From a virus, in IMG/VR virus record IMGVR_UViG_3300006735_000227, positions 1 through 25,150 of that record: a stretch of DNA of 25,150 nt; one strand, written 5' to 3'. Below the pieces are notes generated by a model. That model worked only from the letters and a program-made list of their open reading frames with translations, searched no databases and was not told where the DNA came from. A program made the position numbers and the translations under genes. Shown in pieces: positions 15,869-23,810 of the stretch. The number at the start of each line of letters is the position of its first letter. Position 1 is the stretch's first letter.

Positions 15869-17239
15869 TCATTCCTCCTTAACGATACTGTCTAACTCAT
15901 CCATGAGTTCCCACTTAGACTCCTGTTTGTATTTAGCAATATCTTCCTCAAGGATATTATACTTTTCGAATTCTGTCTTGTTACGGGCATCCTTCCAATT
16001 CTCCCACTTCATTAGTTTGAAAATTTGTCCCATACGTTCCTTAGCCCACGGCTGCTTTTTATATCTTTTCTTAATACGAATGGCCTCTTGGAGCAACCTA
16101 CCCTGTGTTTGCTTCATTCGCAAATGGGGTAGGCACTTATCCAATAGCTTAGTAATATCATCTTGTGAATAAAAATTTAAACGATGTTGGCTGCGGGAAT
16201 TTTCCCCAACCTTTTGGTCTAAGTGTAGGCGACCAATATTCAACTCTTTCTCCAATTCTGTAAAGAATGCACGGCCACGATTGCCCGTCGCAATCATGCC
16301 GACACGGGGAGAAAAGGATGGGTCCATAGTAATATATCCATCCGAATCAATGAAGCCAGCAATGTAAGAAAAGAGGTCTTTCTTAATCTCATTGCTAATA
16401 AGATAATATTCCCCTTCAACATTGGTAACGTCCAGGCGCTTTAGCATCTTAGCAATTGTCTGAGGTGAGGTTGAACGCTTGTATGAATTTGGTAGAATAG
16501 CGTGAAGGTGATTGCTCGTAATGCCGGGATTGGAACATACGGCCTTGACCAACATATCGTCGAGCTTTTTCTTACGATTAGGTCTAATAGATTGGTGATG
16601 GATATTCTTTAAAATTTTATTGATAGATGTTTTAGATGCCTTAAAGTCCTTGACTAAACTAGTATAATCTGTCCCGTAGTCTACTTCACCCTTTTTCATA
16701 TTACATTCCCACATCTTAATAAGATGCTCAATAATTTCTTGCCTTGTTTCCCCATCCTTGATGTGATTTAGTTTACTAATTTTTTCAGGGCTAGGCGTAA
16801 TTAATTTAACCGCTGACTTATATGGTGCTAGCCAATAAATGTTACTAATACAAGAGTCAAGGTGACTAGCATAAGCCTTGATAAGATGGTCAATGGAATT
16901 ACTCATTTTAATTTTCGCACTACCCTTTAGGCTCCTTCTAATTTGTCTAAGTTCCTTCACAATTTCGGGGATAGGCTTGCCATCAATTAAGGGTTCATTA
17001 GGCATTTTTGAAACTCGCTCTTGCGCTTCAGAAAGATTAATAGAATAGTAAGAAGAGATTTCTTTTAACACCTCTATTTCATCAAAGGGGCGATAATTAT
17101 ACCAATCTTCTGAGAGGTTTAAGGTGCCGCGTAATTCTTCCTTAGCAGCAGCCGCTTCTTCTTCTTCCCGCTTGGCTTCTTCTAATAGGCGCTGCGCCAT
17201 TTCATAATCAATTTCTTCTTCCTTATAGATTAATTCCAT
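15869..17239 (-). CDS. Free-standing LAGLIDADG homing endonuclease-like protein
   Basis: The C-terminal half carries a LAGLIDADG motif, YIAGFIDSDGYIT at about 292-304. The later LLDKCLPHLRMKQTQGRLL segment is typical of the family, whose enzymes cut long DNA sites and spread their own genes. Only one motif is visible, so the enzyme would act as a dimer. A winged-helix-like segment (SPQTIAKMLKRLDVTNVEGE) precedes it. The N-terminal 230 residues are unassigned and start with an acidic coiled coil. The ATG at 17237-17239 has GGAGG eight bases upstream; an in-frame GTG three codons earlier lies within that site. The gene overlaps the end of the terminase gene by 17 bases and abuts portal, a common place for endonuclease genes. 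No intein ends or intron were seen. Confidence 0.75.
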   Translation of the reverse strand: MELIYKEEEIDYEMAQRLLEEAKREEEEAAAAKEELRGTLNLSEDWYNYRPFDEIEVLKEISSYYSINLSEAQERVSKMPNEPLIDGKPIPEIVKELRQIRRSLKGSAKIKMSNSIDHLIKAYASHLDSCISNIYWLAPYKSAVKLITPSPEKISKLNHIKDGETRQEIIEHLIKMWECNMKKGEVDYGTDYTSLVKDFKASKTSINKILKNIHHQSIRPNRKKKLDDMLVKAVCSNPGITSNHLHAILPNSYKRSTSPQTIAKMLKRLDVTNVEGEYYLISNEIKKDLFSYIAGFIDSDGYITMDPSFSPRVGMIATGNRGRAFFTELEKELNIGRLHLDQKVGENSRSQHRLNFYSQDDITKLLDKCLPHLRMKQTQGRLLQEAIRIKKRYKKQPWAKERMGQIFKLMKWENWKDARNKTEFEKYNILEEDIAKYKQESKWELMDELDSIVKEE

Positions 17240-18662
17240 AAATTCCACCTCCGAAATTTTGTTGTCCGATTAACGATTGCATCGGATTGATAACGTTACC
17301 AAACATGCCTTCACTATCAATGTCAACGAAGGCATCATTAAAAGACTTTGTGGCGTAGTTTGCCAACGCTAATGCAATAACGGAATCATCGTGTGCCCCT
17401 AAACCTTCAATCTTACCGGTTGATGAGATGCCGAAGGCTTCTAATTCCTGAATGATAGCATTACTCATGATGCGTGAATTATCATCTGCATAGGGAAAGT
17501 GAATTTTGTGATTCTCTAAATTCATCTGAAGATTGAGAATAATTTCTTCTTTCTTACGGCGAGACATGGTGAACTCACGGACGGGGAAATCAGAAATGTC
17601 GCGCAGTTCCATAGCGAAAGATTTGGCGAATGTGTTGGTTTCAATCATAACCGCTTCGGGTTTAAACCGGTGACATAAATCTGTAATGCGAGTAATGTGT
17701 CCACGGAAGTCTAGATTCTTCTCCCGAACCATAGCCACGACAGTTTTATTCATATCTTCATCAACCTCTAATACGGTCATAACTGTGTAGTCCCCATCTT
17801 GACTTAATGATGGGTCATAGCCAATGAAGTATTTGTATGCCTCGGTATTACCTGTATATTTACCAGTAATTGTTCTGTCCTTAGCCTTTTCGATAAACTC
17901 CTTTTGGAACAACATAGTGTTGGATGAAATGGGAATGCAAAGATATTCGCGTGTAAATTTAGATGAGCCGATTTCACGCTTTCGGCGTTCTAGAGAATCA
18001 ATGTCCCAACGTGAGGACCATAGGGCTTCACCTGCTTGGTTGATAGCAGGGTAGCGTTTTACATCATATTCTGTATTCTCCTCAAGTTCGGCAAAAATAT
18101 CCGTGTATGTGAAGGGTGTACCAATCATGCGAAGTGATGACGTGTGGTGAAGTGTGGGAACCATGTCGCCCCAAAACCAATCTGATACACGTTGAATGGC
18201 GGCAACTGAGAATTCCTTCATAGGGTCGTCCACGATAATTTCATCAGGGTGAAGACCGCGAATCTGTGAACCTACGGAGCGTTCAATAATTGTGTTTCCA
18301 TTTGTTAGAGTCATGTAACCTACTGCCCAACCGGACTTGGGTTTATACTTTCTCAATGCTGGAATATTGGTAAACATACGGTCAATGTCTTTCATGTGAA
18401 CCATTGTCTGTTTTTGGTTAGAAGAGATGTAAAGCATCTGATAGGGTGGCTCTTGGAATATGAGTTGATGAACACACCAAGCGTGAAAGAATACGGACTT
18501 ACCGTGGTCACGGGAACAGATTGTAACCGTGCGCTTTGTGGTATTTACACGGTCTAACCATTCGCGGTGGAATGGGGCCATCTCGTAGCCGAGAACTTTG
18601 GTGAAGAAATATTCGAAGTTGCCCTTTGAGGCAGCCATGTCCATTTCGGTTAATAAATCCAT
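17223..18662 (-). CDS. terL: Terminase large subunit (TerL)
   Basis: The DNA-packaging motor: an N-terminal ATPase pumps DNA through the portal and a C-terminal RNase H-fold nuclease cuts the concatemer. ATPase motifs are the Walker A-like CSRDHGKS (49-56), Walker B IIVDDP (142-147) and the coupling motif MIGTPF (179-184). Nuclease acidic residues are Asp283 in FIGYDPSLSQDGDYTV, Glu341 in AVMIETNTF, and Asp425/426 in GAHDDSVIALALA. At 479 aa it is of normal length and looks complete. The start is set by GGTGAT, which includes the TGA stop of the GNAT-like gene. The last 17 bases overlap the endonuclease-like gene. Confidence 0.92.
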   Translation of the reverse strand: MDLLTEMDMAASKGNFEYFFTKVLGYEMAPFHREWLDRVNTTKRTVTICSRDHGKSVFFHAWCVHQLIFQEPPYQMLYISSNQKQTMVHMKDIDRMFTNIPALRKYKPKSGWAVGYMTLTNGNTIIERSVGSQIRGLHPDEIIVDDPMKEFSVAAIQRVSDWFWGDMVPTLHHTSSLRMIGTPFTYTDIFAELEENTEYDVKRYPAINQAGEALWSSRWDIDSLERRKREIGSSKFTREYLCIPISSNTMLFQKEFIEKAKDRTITGKYTGNTEAYKYFIGYDPSLSQDGDYTVMTVLEVDEDMNKTVVAMVREKNLDFRGHITRITDLCHRFKPEAVMIETNTFAKSFAMELRDISDFPVREFTMSRRKKEEIILNLQMNLENHKIHFPYADDNSRIMSNAIIQELEAFGISSTGKIEGLGAHDDSVIALALANYATKSFNDAFVDIDSEGMFGNVINPMQSLIGQQNFGGGIYGINL

Positions 18663-18666
18663 TTAA

Positions 18667-19491
18667 TCACCGAACCTTCGGCTGTATATTTCTCTCACGG
18701 ATAACATTTCTCAAAGCAATGCGCTGTTTCTGCTTGGGGTCACTACCCATAGTTTGTTGAAAAATCTGTTTATACCTTTCTACATCATCGGGACTAAAGT
18801 GATACTTCTTCCCGTCAATTACGACAACAGTTCCGATAACTCCCATTTTTAGAATATCCCAAGCCTTCGCCATCGCGTCATCTTCGTAAATCTCACCGGG
18901 CATATTATACGTAATCATCTTCCTCGGCTTACCCCTTTCTGTAATGGTCTTCTCAGCATCCATTACCAAAGATTCTGGCAACGTGGAAACCGGTGGCTCA
19001 ATGTTCCAATTCTGACTCTTAACGTAGTTAATCCACCCTTCCTTAAAATTACTCAAAAAGCCAACCGCAGGTCTATTGCGAAAAATAACTCTATCGCGCA
19101 TTTCCCATAGTTTCTTAGCAATACTCAATCCTCTATACATGGGAATAACCTTCACACCAACGGTTAGAAAAACTCCGTGTTGGCGTAGATATTTCCATCC
19201 CACGCGACCAACGGGTAATGGTTCGCCACCCAATGTATTATTGTGGTCAAAGGCAATAAAATACCCATCAGCATTTACCCGCGTTAAATCGGGAAAGAAC
19301 TCCATGTCCTCACGCTGCTTACGTTGTGGATTTACAACCTTGAATACCTTAAGCATCTCTTCCTCCTTGTAAACCTTATTGGTAATACGAATGTCTGGGG
19401 TATTTGCAGGCTTACCTTCATCATCTGTAGGAATTGGTAGGAATCTACTAGCCCCCTTACCACCTGCGTCAGCGCCTAATTCCTTCTTCAT
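18667..19491 (-). CDS. GNAT-fold acyltransferase-like protein
   Basis: Residues about 46-165 show a GNAT pattern: strands at DGYFIAFD and RVGWKYL, then motif A VKVIPMYRGLSIAKKLW (113-129) and a final FKEGWINYVKSQNW. In active enzymes motif A binds acetyl-CoA through R/QxxGxG/A. Here it reads RGLSIA, with serine at a normally glycine position, so catalysis is uncertain. Residues 200-274 form an extra C-terminal domain rich in charged helices. The start overlaps the upstream stop by ATGA but has a weak ribosome-binding site. An internal ATG at codon 46 follows AAGGAGG at five bases and could give a shorter product. It sits directly upstream of TerL. A packaging or virion-modification role is inference. 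Confidence 0.6.
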   Translation of the reverse strand: MKKELGADAGGKGASRFLPIPTDDEGKPANTPDIRITNKVYKEEEMLKVFKVVNPQRKQREDMEFFPDLTRVNADGYFIAFDHNNTLGGEPLPVGRVGWKYLRQHGVFLTVGVKVIPMYRGLSIAKKLWEMRDRVIFRNRPAVGFLSNFKEGWINYVKSQNWNIEPPVSTLPESLVMDAEKTITERGKPRKMITYNMPGEIYEDDAMAKAWDILKMGVIGTVVVIDGKKYHFSPDDVERYKQIFQQTMGSDPKQKQRIALRNVIRERNIQPKVR

Positions 19492-21848
19492 CGGAATAGC
19501 CCCTTAATTTTATACACTACTAGTGTATCAATACCGTGTGATTTTGCAATCGTGTTAAATGAGTCACCACTTTGAATAATTTTTTCAATATCAGTCATAT
19601 ACATGTCAATGCCGTCTTCATTTTTAATAATAGAAATTACTTCATCAACATCTTCAATATCGTCGGTATATAAGTGTGCTCTATAAACTGGTAAATTACG
19701 AGACTTTCTTAATGTGTCTAAGGCATCAAGGTAGGCATTTGTAAGACCACTCTTAATTAAACCATCTCTATAATACCGTGAACGTTTAATTGCATTTGTT
19801 AACTTACCAATGTCCTTCATATTATTTTGTCTGGCATAGGCGGCAAAGTCTCTATCTTTGGTAAGTAATACGATATCGTCAAGAAGTTCTTTAATCAACC
19901 CATCGCTAGGTATATCTTTATATTGAGACAATTTTTTACCCTCGAACGTTAATTCACCCTGCTCGGGCATTTCTGTAAATAGAACTGCACCCAAGAAATT
20001 TTTCAAGGACGTGTTCATTTTTCTAGTTTCCGAAATTGGTTCGTCTGCTAGAGCAACAATTTGTACTAGAGAAAGATAAAGTTTAGACGTATCATTAACA
20101 ATTTGAATAGGAGAGCGAGTTGTTCCTCGCTGGGCACCCTTAAAGAATCTAGTCAGATTTTTAATATCATCATTTTCTAAAAGGCCGGGAGCAACGGTAA
20201 GTCTTCTAAGCATACCCTCATAAAATCTACCAGATATAGATGATAGAGATTGTTGAAGGGTAGTATATTCCTCGGAATCTGTAAATTGAGGGGTATCTTT
20301 ACCATAAAAATATCGGAAATTCATAAAGTCAAAGTAAAATACTTTGATAAAATCAGCTAAATGAGATTCAGCAAAACTTCGCTTAATACTTGGCTCAATA
20401 CCCTTAGAAGGTAATGTGGCGGTTCCACCCTTATCTTGCCCTGAAGCAAAGGGCTTAAATTTACTATCGGGTAAAATTTGTGCTAGTAGTTTAAAGGCAT
20501 TAGTAGCCTTTTGATTTACCTTATCCACAAAGTCATTATAACTAGAAACTTGTATATCTCTATATTTTGGAATAAGTCTTAGGTCTCCATTTTCTACCGA
20601 AGTTTCAAAGGTTAAAACCTCTAGGCTTAAATTTTCGGTAATACTTCTTTGAAAAATACCGCGATGAACGTTATCATCCATAATGGGTAGATTGAAAACC
20701 TTACGATTAATAATGTCTGTTTTCATCGCTTGGATAATTTCTTTTACCTTATCAATAGCAATGTTTAGAATATTTGCTAGGTAAGGAGCAGACTCTACAT
20801 TGTATAACTCACTTAGTTGTTTAATGATTTTTTCTTCCATCGGTGTATCAATGAAAAAATTATTGTCTGTAGTTTGGCTTTCAATAGCTAATAGTGGGTC
20901 AACAAACTTAATTTGTTTTGTTCTCTTAAAATATTCTTCAATGTCAGAATACGGGGTAGTAAACTCTTCTACACCCATTTCACCTTGAGGATTAAAATCT
21001 GCTCGTCCGCGTGATTCAACAATACTCATGCGTGCGCCGTAGTCGGCCTTACCACCAGAAAGAATGTATCTATAATTACTATACTTATCTCGGGGGAAAA
21101 CATTGTTTAAAATTGCTTCTGAAATTACTTCGTCCTTATATTGTTTAATATCAATACTAGTAAGATTCATAACATAGTTAGGTAGTTCAATTCTCCTAAA
21201 TAACCTAGCCACATTTTCTACCTCATCTCCCACACCTTCAATTATATAATCAGTTCCTTCAAGATTAATATCTAAATCTTTCGGGGGGTCTTGGAAAAAA
21301 TCATTTGCCTCAGTCCAAAAATCATAAATTCTCTCTCTATCAACTGTAGATGAAGAGCTAAAATATTGAAAGTGTTGGTTGATATCTGAAATGCTAACCG
21401 GCTCAGACTCCACAAGTTCGGGAGTAACCTCTAATGAACCCTTTAATTTTTGAATTAATTTTTCCATCTTACTTTGATATTCGGGGTTAATGAATTCCTT
21501 TACCTTCTCATATCTTTCAGAAACTTTATCAATAAACTGTTCTGTCGTACCGCCGCCCGTTTTTGCAGTAAGAGGAATATTACCTTCGGGAAGATTGTCT
21601 AATAAGTCTCTAACCCTAACTACGCGAGAGCGAACAGAATCAACATCTCGTGGTGGTGTTGATGGGAAAGTAAATTTTTCAAATTTTGGTATTACACCAG
21701 CAATGTAGTGAAGAGCAGCGGCATCATCATAAATAGGTTGACTTTCATCCTCTCCTAAATCTTCGGGTCTATCAATATCTCCATATGTTGCTAAGTCTAA
21801 ATAAGCATCTATAGCGCCATCATCTTCGATTTTAACATAATCTTCCAA
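19488..21848 (-). CDS. Large hypothetical protein with TTG start (786 aa)
   Basis: Not recognised. It begins with an acidic segment (MEDYVKIEDDGAIDAYLDLA), continues as a long mostly helical soluble protein, and ends in SGDSFNTIAKSHGIDTLVVY, which resembles a LysM repeat or a helix-turn-helix. The start codon is TTG (21846-21848), supported by TGAGGTGATTATTTG, in which GAGGTGAT begins inside the stop of the preceding gene. No ATG is found close by. TTG may lower its expression relative to neighbours. No membrane segments or catalytic motifs are seen. Together with the 510-aa gene it fills 4 kb before the terminase. A virion role is possible from position only. Confidence 0.75.
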   Translation of the reverse strand: MEDYVKIEDDGAIDAYLDLATYGDIDRPEDLGEDESQPIYDDAAALHYIAGVIPKFEKFTFPSTPPRDVDSVRSRVVRVRDLLDNLPEGNIPLTAKTGGGTTEQFIDKVSERYEKVKEFINPEYQSKMEKLIQKLKGSLEVTPELVESEPVSISDINQHFQYFSSSSTVDRERIYDFWTEANDFFQDPPKDLDINLEGTDYIIEGVGDEVENVARLFRRIELPNYVMNLTSIDIKQYKDEVISEAILNNVFPRDKYSNYRYILSGGKADYGARMSIVESRGRADFNPQGEMGVEEFTTPYSDIEEYFKRTKQIKFVDPLLAIESQTTDNNFFIDTPMEEKIIKQLSELYNVESAPYLANILNIAIDKVKEIIQAMKTDIINRKVFNLPIMDDNVHRGIFQRSITENLSLEVLTFETSVENGDLRLIPKYRDIQVSSYNDFVDKVNQKATNAFKLLAQILPDSKFKPFASGQDKGGTATLPSKGIEPSIKRSFAESHLADFIKVFYFDFMNFRYFYGKDTPQFTDSEEYTTLQQSLSSISGRFYEGMLRRLTVAPGLLENDDIKNLTRFFKGAQRGTTRSPIQIVNDTSKLYLSLVQIVALADEPISETRKMNTSLKNFLGAVLFTEMPEQGELTFEGKKLSQYKDIPSDGLIKELLDDIVLLTKDRDFAAYARQNNMKDIGKLTNAIKRSRYYRDGLIKSGLTNAYLDALDTLRKSRNLPVYRAHLYTDDIEDVDEVISIIKNEDGIDMYMTDIEKIIQSGDSFNTIAKSHGIDTLVVYKIKGLFR

Positions 21849-21852
21849 ATAA

Positions 21853-23385
21853 TCACCTCACCAAATCATACTCTCTAAGAACGTCAATGACCTTCTTATT
21901 GTTAATTTCTTTGTATTGGGGGTTATTCAAGTCAACACTATTAAACATTTCTAAAATTTGAGAAATAACATTCCTTCTAAGGGGCCGAAGCGTGGACTGA
22001 ATTGCTGCTTCTAGGTCCGAACTAAATGATTGATTGCGTCGTGCTAATCTACGTACAATTCTTTGGATACTAGGCTTTGGTCTTTTGGCCTCGGTATTAA
22101 TTACCTTTTCACTAGCCTCGTCTTCTAATGTTTCTGTGATAAGTAGTTCAATTGGCTTCGTATCTACATCAAATGACTTTAGTAAACTAACCATGTTAAA
22201 GAAAGCAGCACCCAATGATAGTGTTTCATCTGCATCATATTCACCGTCAAAGTTTAGTTTGAAATCAGTTAACTTCGGTGCGCGACTTAACCCTTCTCCG
22301 ATAACCTCAATGTAAGGATTTTCCTCCATTTCAGTTTCGACCTCCGTTGATTTAACATAGTCATTAAATACTTTCGTAATGACTTGATTTTTACTACCTC
22401 TCAAGTCGGCAGTAATTTTTTCAATAAATTCATTTCGAGATAAGTCGGTATATTCTTCACCCAATGCATTATATTCTTGCATACTATCTCTATTATTCCA
22501 AAAATAATTTGCAAACTCCGCATTGATAGCACTATAGTCAGCACCTCTACCGAGTTCCTTTACATCTTCACCACTTTTATATCTTCTAGGTGAAACAAAA
22601 GAAATATATTTTGAAAAAATATTTGGTTCATTATTTAAAATAGATGAAAATAATTCTTGCTTATTTACAATACCCTTTGAGGTATTACCAAAAAATTGGC
22701 TGATAGAATTATCCAAATTTTCTTTCTTTACAATTTCTACAACAACATCTATAAATCTATTAAATTCCACTTCTGATAATCCCGAAATAATTCTCGGACT
22801 AAAGTTCTGCACTTTATAGGTGGCGAGTTTTCCAATACCAGCGTGGTTTCTTTTCCACCAATTTTTTACAGCATTGCTTACTTCAGTTGGTAGTGCCTTG
22901 TTAACACCTTCCGTTTTTAACTCGTCTGATACAGAATTTAAAGTAACAACAATGCGATTATTAATAAAATAACCCAGAACATTGATGAAAGCATCACCGC
23001 CCTCTAACCAATTTTTATAAAGTTTTTCTGCATTTGTATCGAACCAACCCTTAGCATCCTTCTCTAGTGGAAAGGATTCTCCAATGGTTGTCTCGGCAAA
23101 TTTTAACTCATTAATATTATCTACAAAGGGTAGAGAACCAAAATTAGTTTTTAAATAATCTGAAAATTCCTTAACGGCATTTTCTCTACCACCCGCTCTA
23201 AATATAACCTTTTCATATAACTCTTCATCAAATTCAGAACTATCTGTATCTAATTTCTTACCGTATACAAATAACGATGTTTTTTCTTTTAAAGTCCAAC
23301 CGCCCTCGGGAGTTTGAAATTTAGAAGCATCAAAACCACCGCGTCTAGTTAAAACTTCCCTAAATAACGAACGGAAGTTTAAAAT
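21853..23385 (-). CDS. Large hypothetical protein with an apparent AUU start (510 aa)
   Basis: An ATG/GTG/TTG-based search finds only a 319-aa frame from GTG at 22810-22812. The same frame stays open for 191 more codons upstream, to a TAA at 23386-23388, with a normal-looking protein sequence (LTRRGGFDASKFQTPEGG; VSNAVKNWWKRNHAGIGK). No ATG, GTG or TTG occurs in those codons. The first sense codon is ATT, placed seven bases after GAGG in TGAGGCATTTAAATT. Other junctions read TGAGGTGATTAAATG, so ATT sits exactly where ATG should be. Either AUU is used or the ATG was lost by mutation or sequence error. The protein is soluble-looking and helical, with a basic stretch near 435-455 (KRPKPSIQRIVRRLARRNQS). 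Function unknown. Confidence 0.65.
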   Translation of the reverse strand: MLNFRSLFREVLTRRGGFDASKFQTPEGGWTLKEKTSLFVYGKKLDTDSSEFDEELYEKVIFRAGGRENAVKEFSDYLKTNFGSLPFVDNINELKFAETTIGESFPLEKDAKGWFDTNAEKLYKNWLEGGDAFINVLGYFINNRIVVTLNSVSDELKTEGVNKALPTEVSNAVKNWWKRNHAGIGKLATYKVQNFSPRIISGLSEVEFNRFIDVVVEIVKKENLDNSISQFFGNTSKGIVNKQELFSSILNNEPNIFSKYISFVSPRRYKSGEDVKELGRGADYSAINAEFANYFWNNRDSMQEYNALGEEYTDLSRNEFIEKITADLRGSKNQVITKVFNDYVKSTEVETEMEENPYIEVIGEGLSRAPKLTDFKLNFDGEYDADETLSLGAAFFNMVSLLKSFDVDTKPIELLITETLEDEASEKVINTEAKRPKPSIQRIVRRLARRNQSFSSDLEAAIQSTLRPLRRNVISQILEMFNSVDLNNPQYKEINNKKVIDVLREYDLVR

Positions 23386-23392
23386 TTAAATG

Positions 23393-23396
23393 CCTC
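23393..23396 (-). promoter_or_regulatory. Shine-Dalgarno site that decides the AUU start
   Basis: GAGG on the minus strand overlaps the TGA stop of the 60-aa gene and lies seven bases before the ATT at 23383-23385. The same offset separates GAGG from ATG at 3469 and 4745. This spacing is the main evidence for the start of the 510-aa gene. Confidence 0.5.
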
Positions 23397-23577
23397 AGAC
23401 TAATATTGCACCGCTCAAAAAGCCACCTACAAGACCTAGGACAAGGGGAAGAGACTTTTGAATCATGGCCGTATATTTGGCCTCTTGCTCTTCTGTGATT
23501 AGTCCTACATCTTCTAGAATGTCTACTACGTCTTCTGCTACATCTGCTACTTTTTCTACCGTTTCTTCTTTACTCAT
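23395..23577 (-). CDS. Small tail-anchored membrane protein (60 aa)
   Basis: The first 40 residues form an acidic amphipathic helix region (EKVADVAEDVVDILEDVGL). Residues 42-60, SLPLVLGLVGGFLSGAILV, are one hydrophobic transmembrane segment that ends the protein and contains GG and small residues that favour helix packing. Orientation and function are unknown. A holin-like, membrane-remodelling or tail-tape accessory role could be imagined, but nothing in the sequence decides. It overlaps the 78-aa gene by ATGA, with GTGAT as ribosome-binding site. Its TGA stop forms part of the site for the AUU-started gene. Confidence 0.75.
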   Translation of the reverse strand: MSKEETVEKVADVAEDVVDILEDVGLITEEQEAKYTAMIQKSLPLVLGLVGGFLSGAILV

Positions 23578-23810
23578 TTAATCACATATAAGTTTTCTCT
23601 ATTGAAGGATATTTCTTTCATTACATCGTCTAGATATTCAATTATCATCGCATAAGTTTCTGAAAGGCTATACAGTTGTTCTTCTAATAAGTTCATCTGT
23701 TCCTCCGAATATTCGTCGTATCTGCTCAACAGGCTTTTAATCTTTGATGTTGATTGAACCACTTGGGATAACCTGTTAATTAAAGCCTGTGACTTTGAGC
23801 TTTTTATCAT
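23574..23810 (-). CDS. Small coiled-coil protein (78 aa)
   Basis: Nearly the whole protein is helical with heptad-like hydrophobics (INRLSQVVQSTSKIKSLLSR and QMNLLEEQLYSLSETYAMII), which suggests an oligomerising coiled coil. It has no cysteine pairs, membrane segment or catalytic motif. It is linked by ATGA overlaps to the zinc-finger gene upstream and the membrane protein downstream, so the three are likely made in similar amounts. Function unknown; it could be a partner of either neighbour. Confidence 0.7.
   Translation of the reverse strand: MIKSSKSQALINRLSQVVQSTSKIKSLLSRYDEYSEEQMNLLEEQLYSLSETYAMIIEYLDDVMKEISFNRENLYVIK

Noticed and set aside
17223-18662. Intein or intron in TerL
   Set aside because: All ATPase and nuclease motifs are contiguous at normal spacing in 479 aa; the LAGLIDADG gene is separate and has its own start.
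19488-19590. LysM cell-wall-binding repeat at the end of the 786-aa protein
   Set aside because: The SGDSFNTIAKSHGI match is short and would equally fit a helix-turn-helix; not strong enough to call.
21853-22812. A 319-aa gene starting at GTG 22812
   Set aside because: The frame is open and protein-like for 191 further codons upstream, and the GTG has no ribosome-binding site; the longer AUU-started gene explains the region better.
23383-23390. TATA-like TTTAAATT before the 510-aa gene
   Set aside because: It overlaps the proposed start, and transcription from it would begin inside the frame, with no ATG, GTG or TTG for more than 500 bases.
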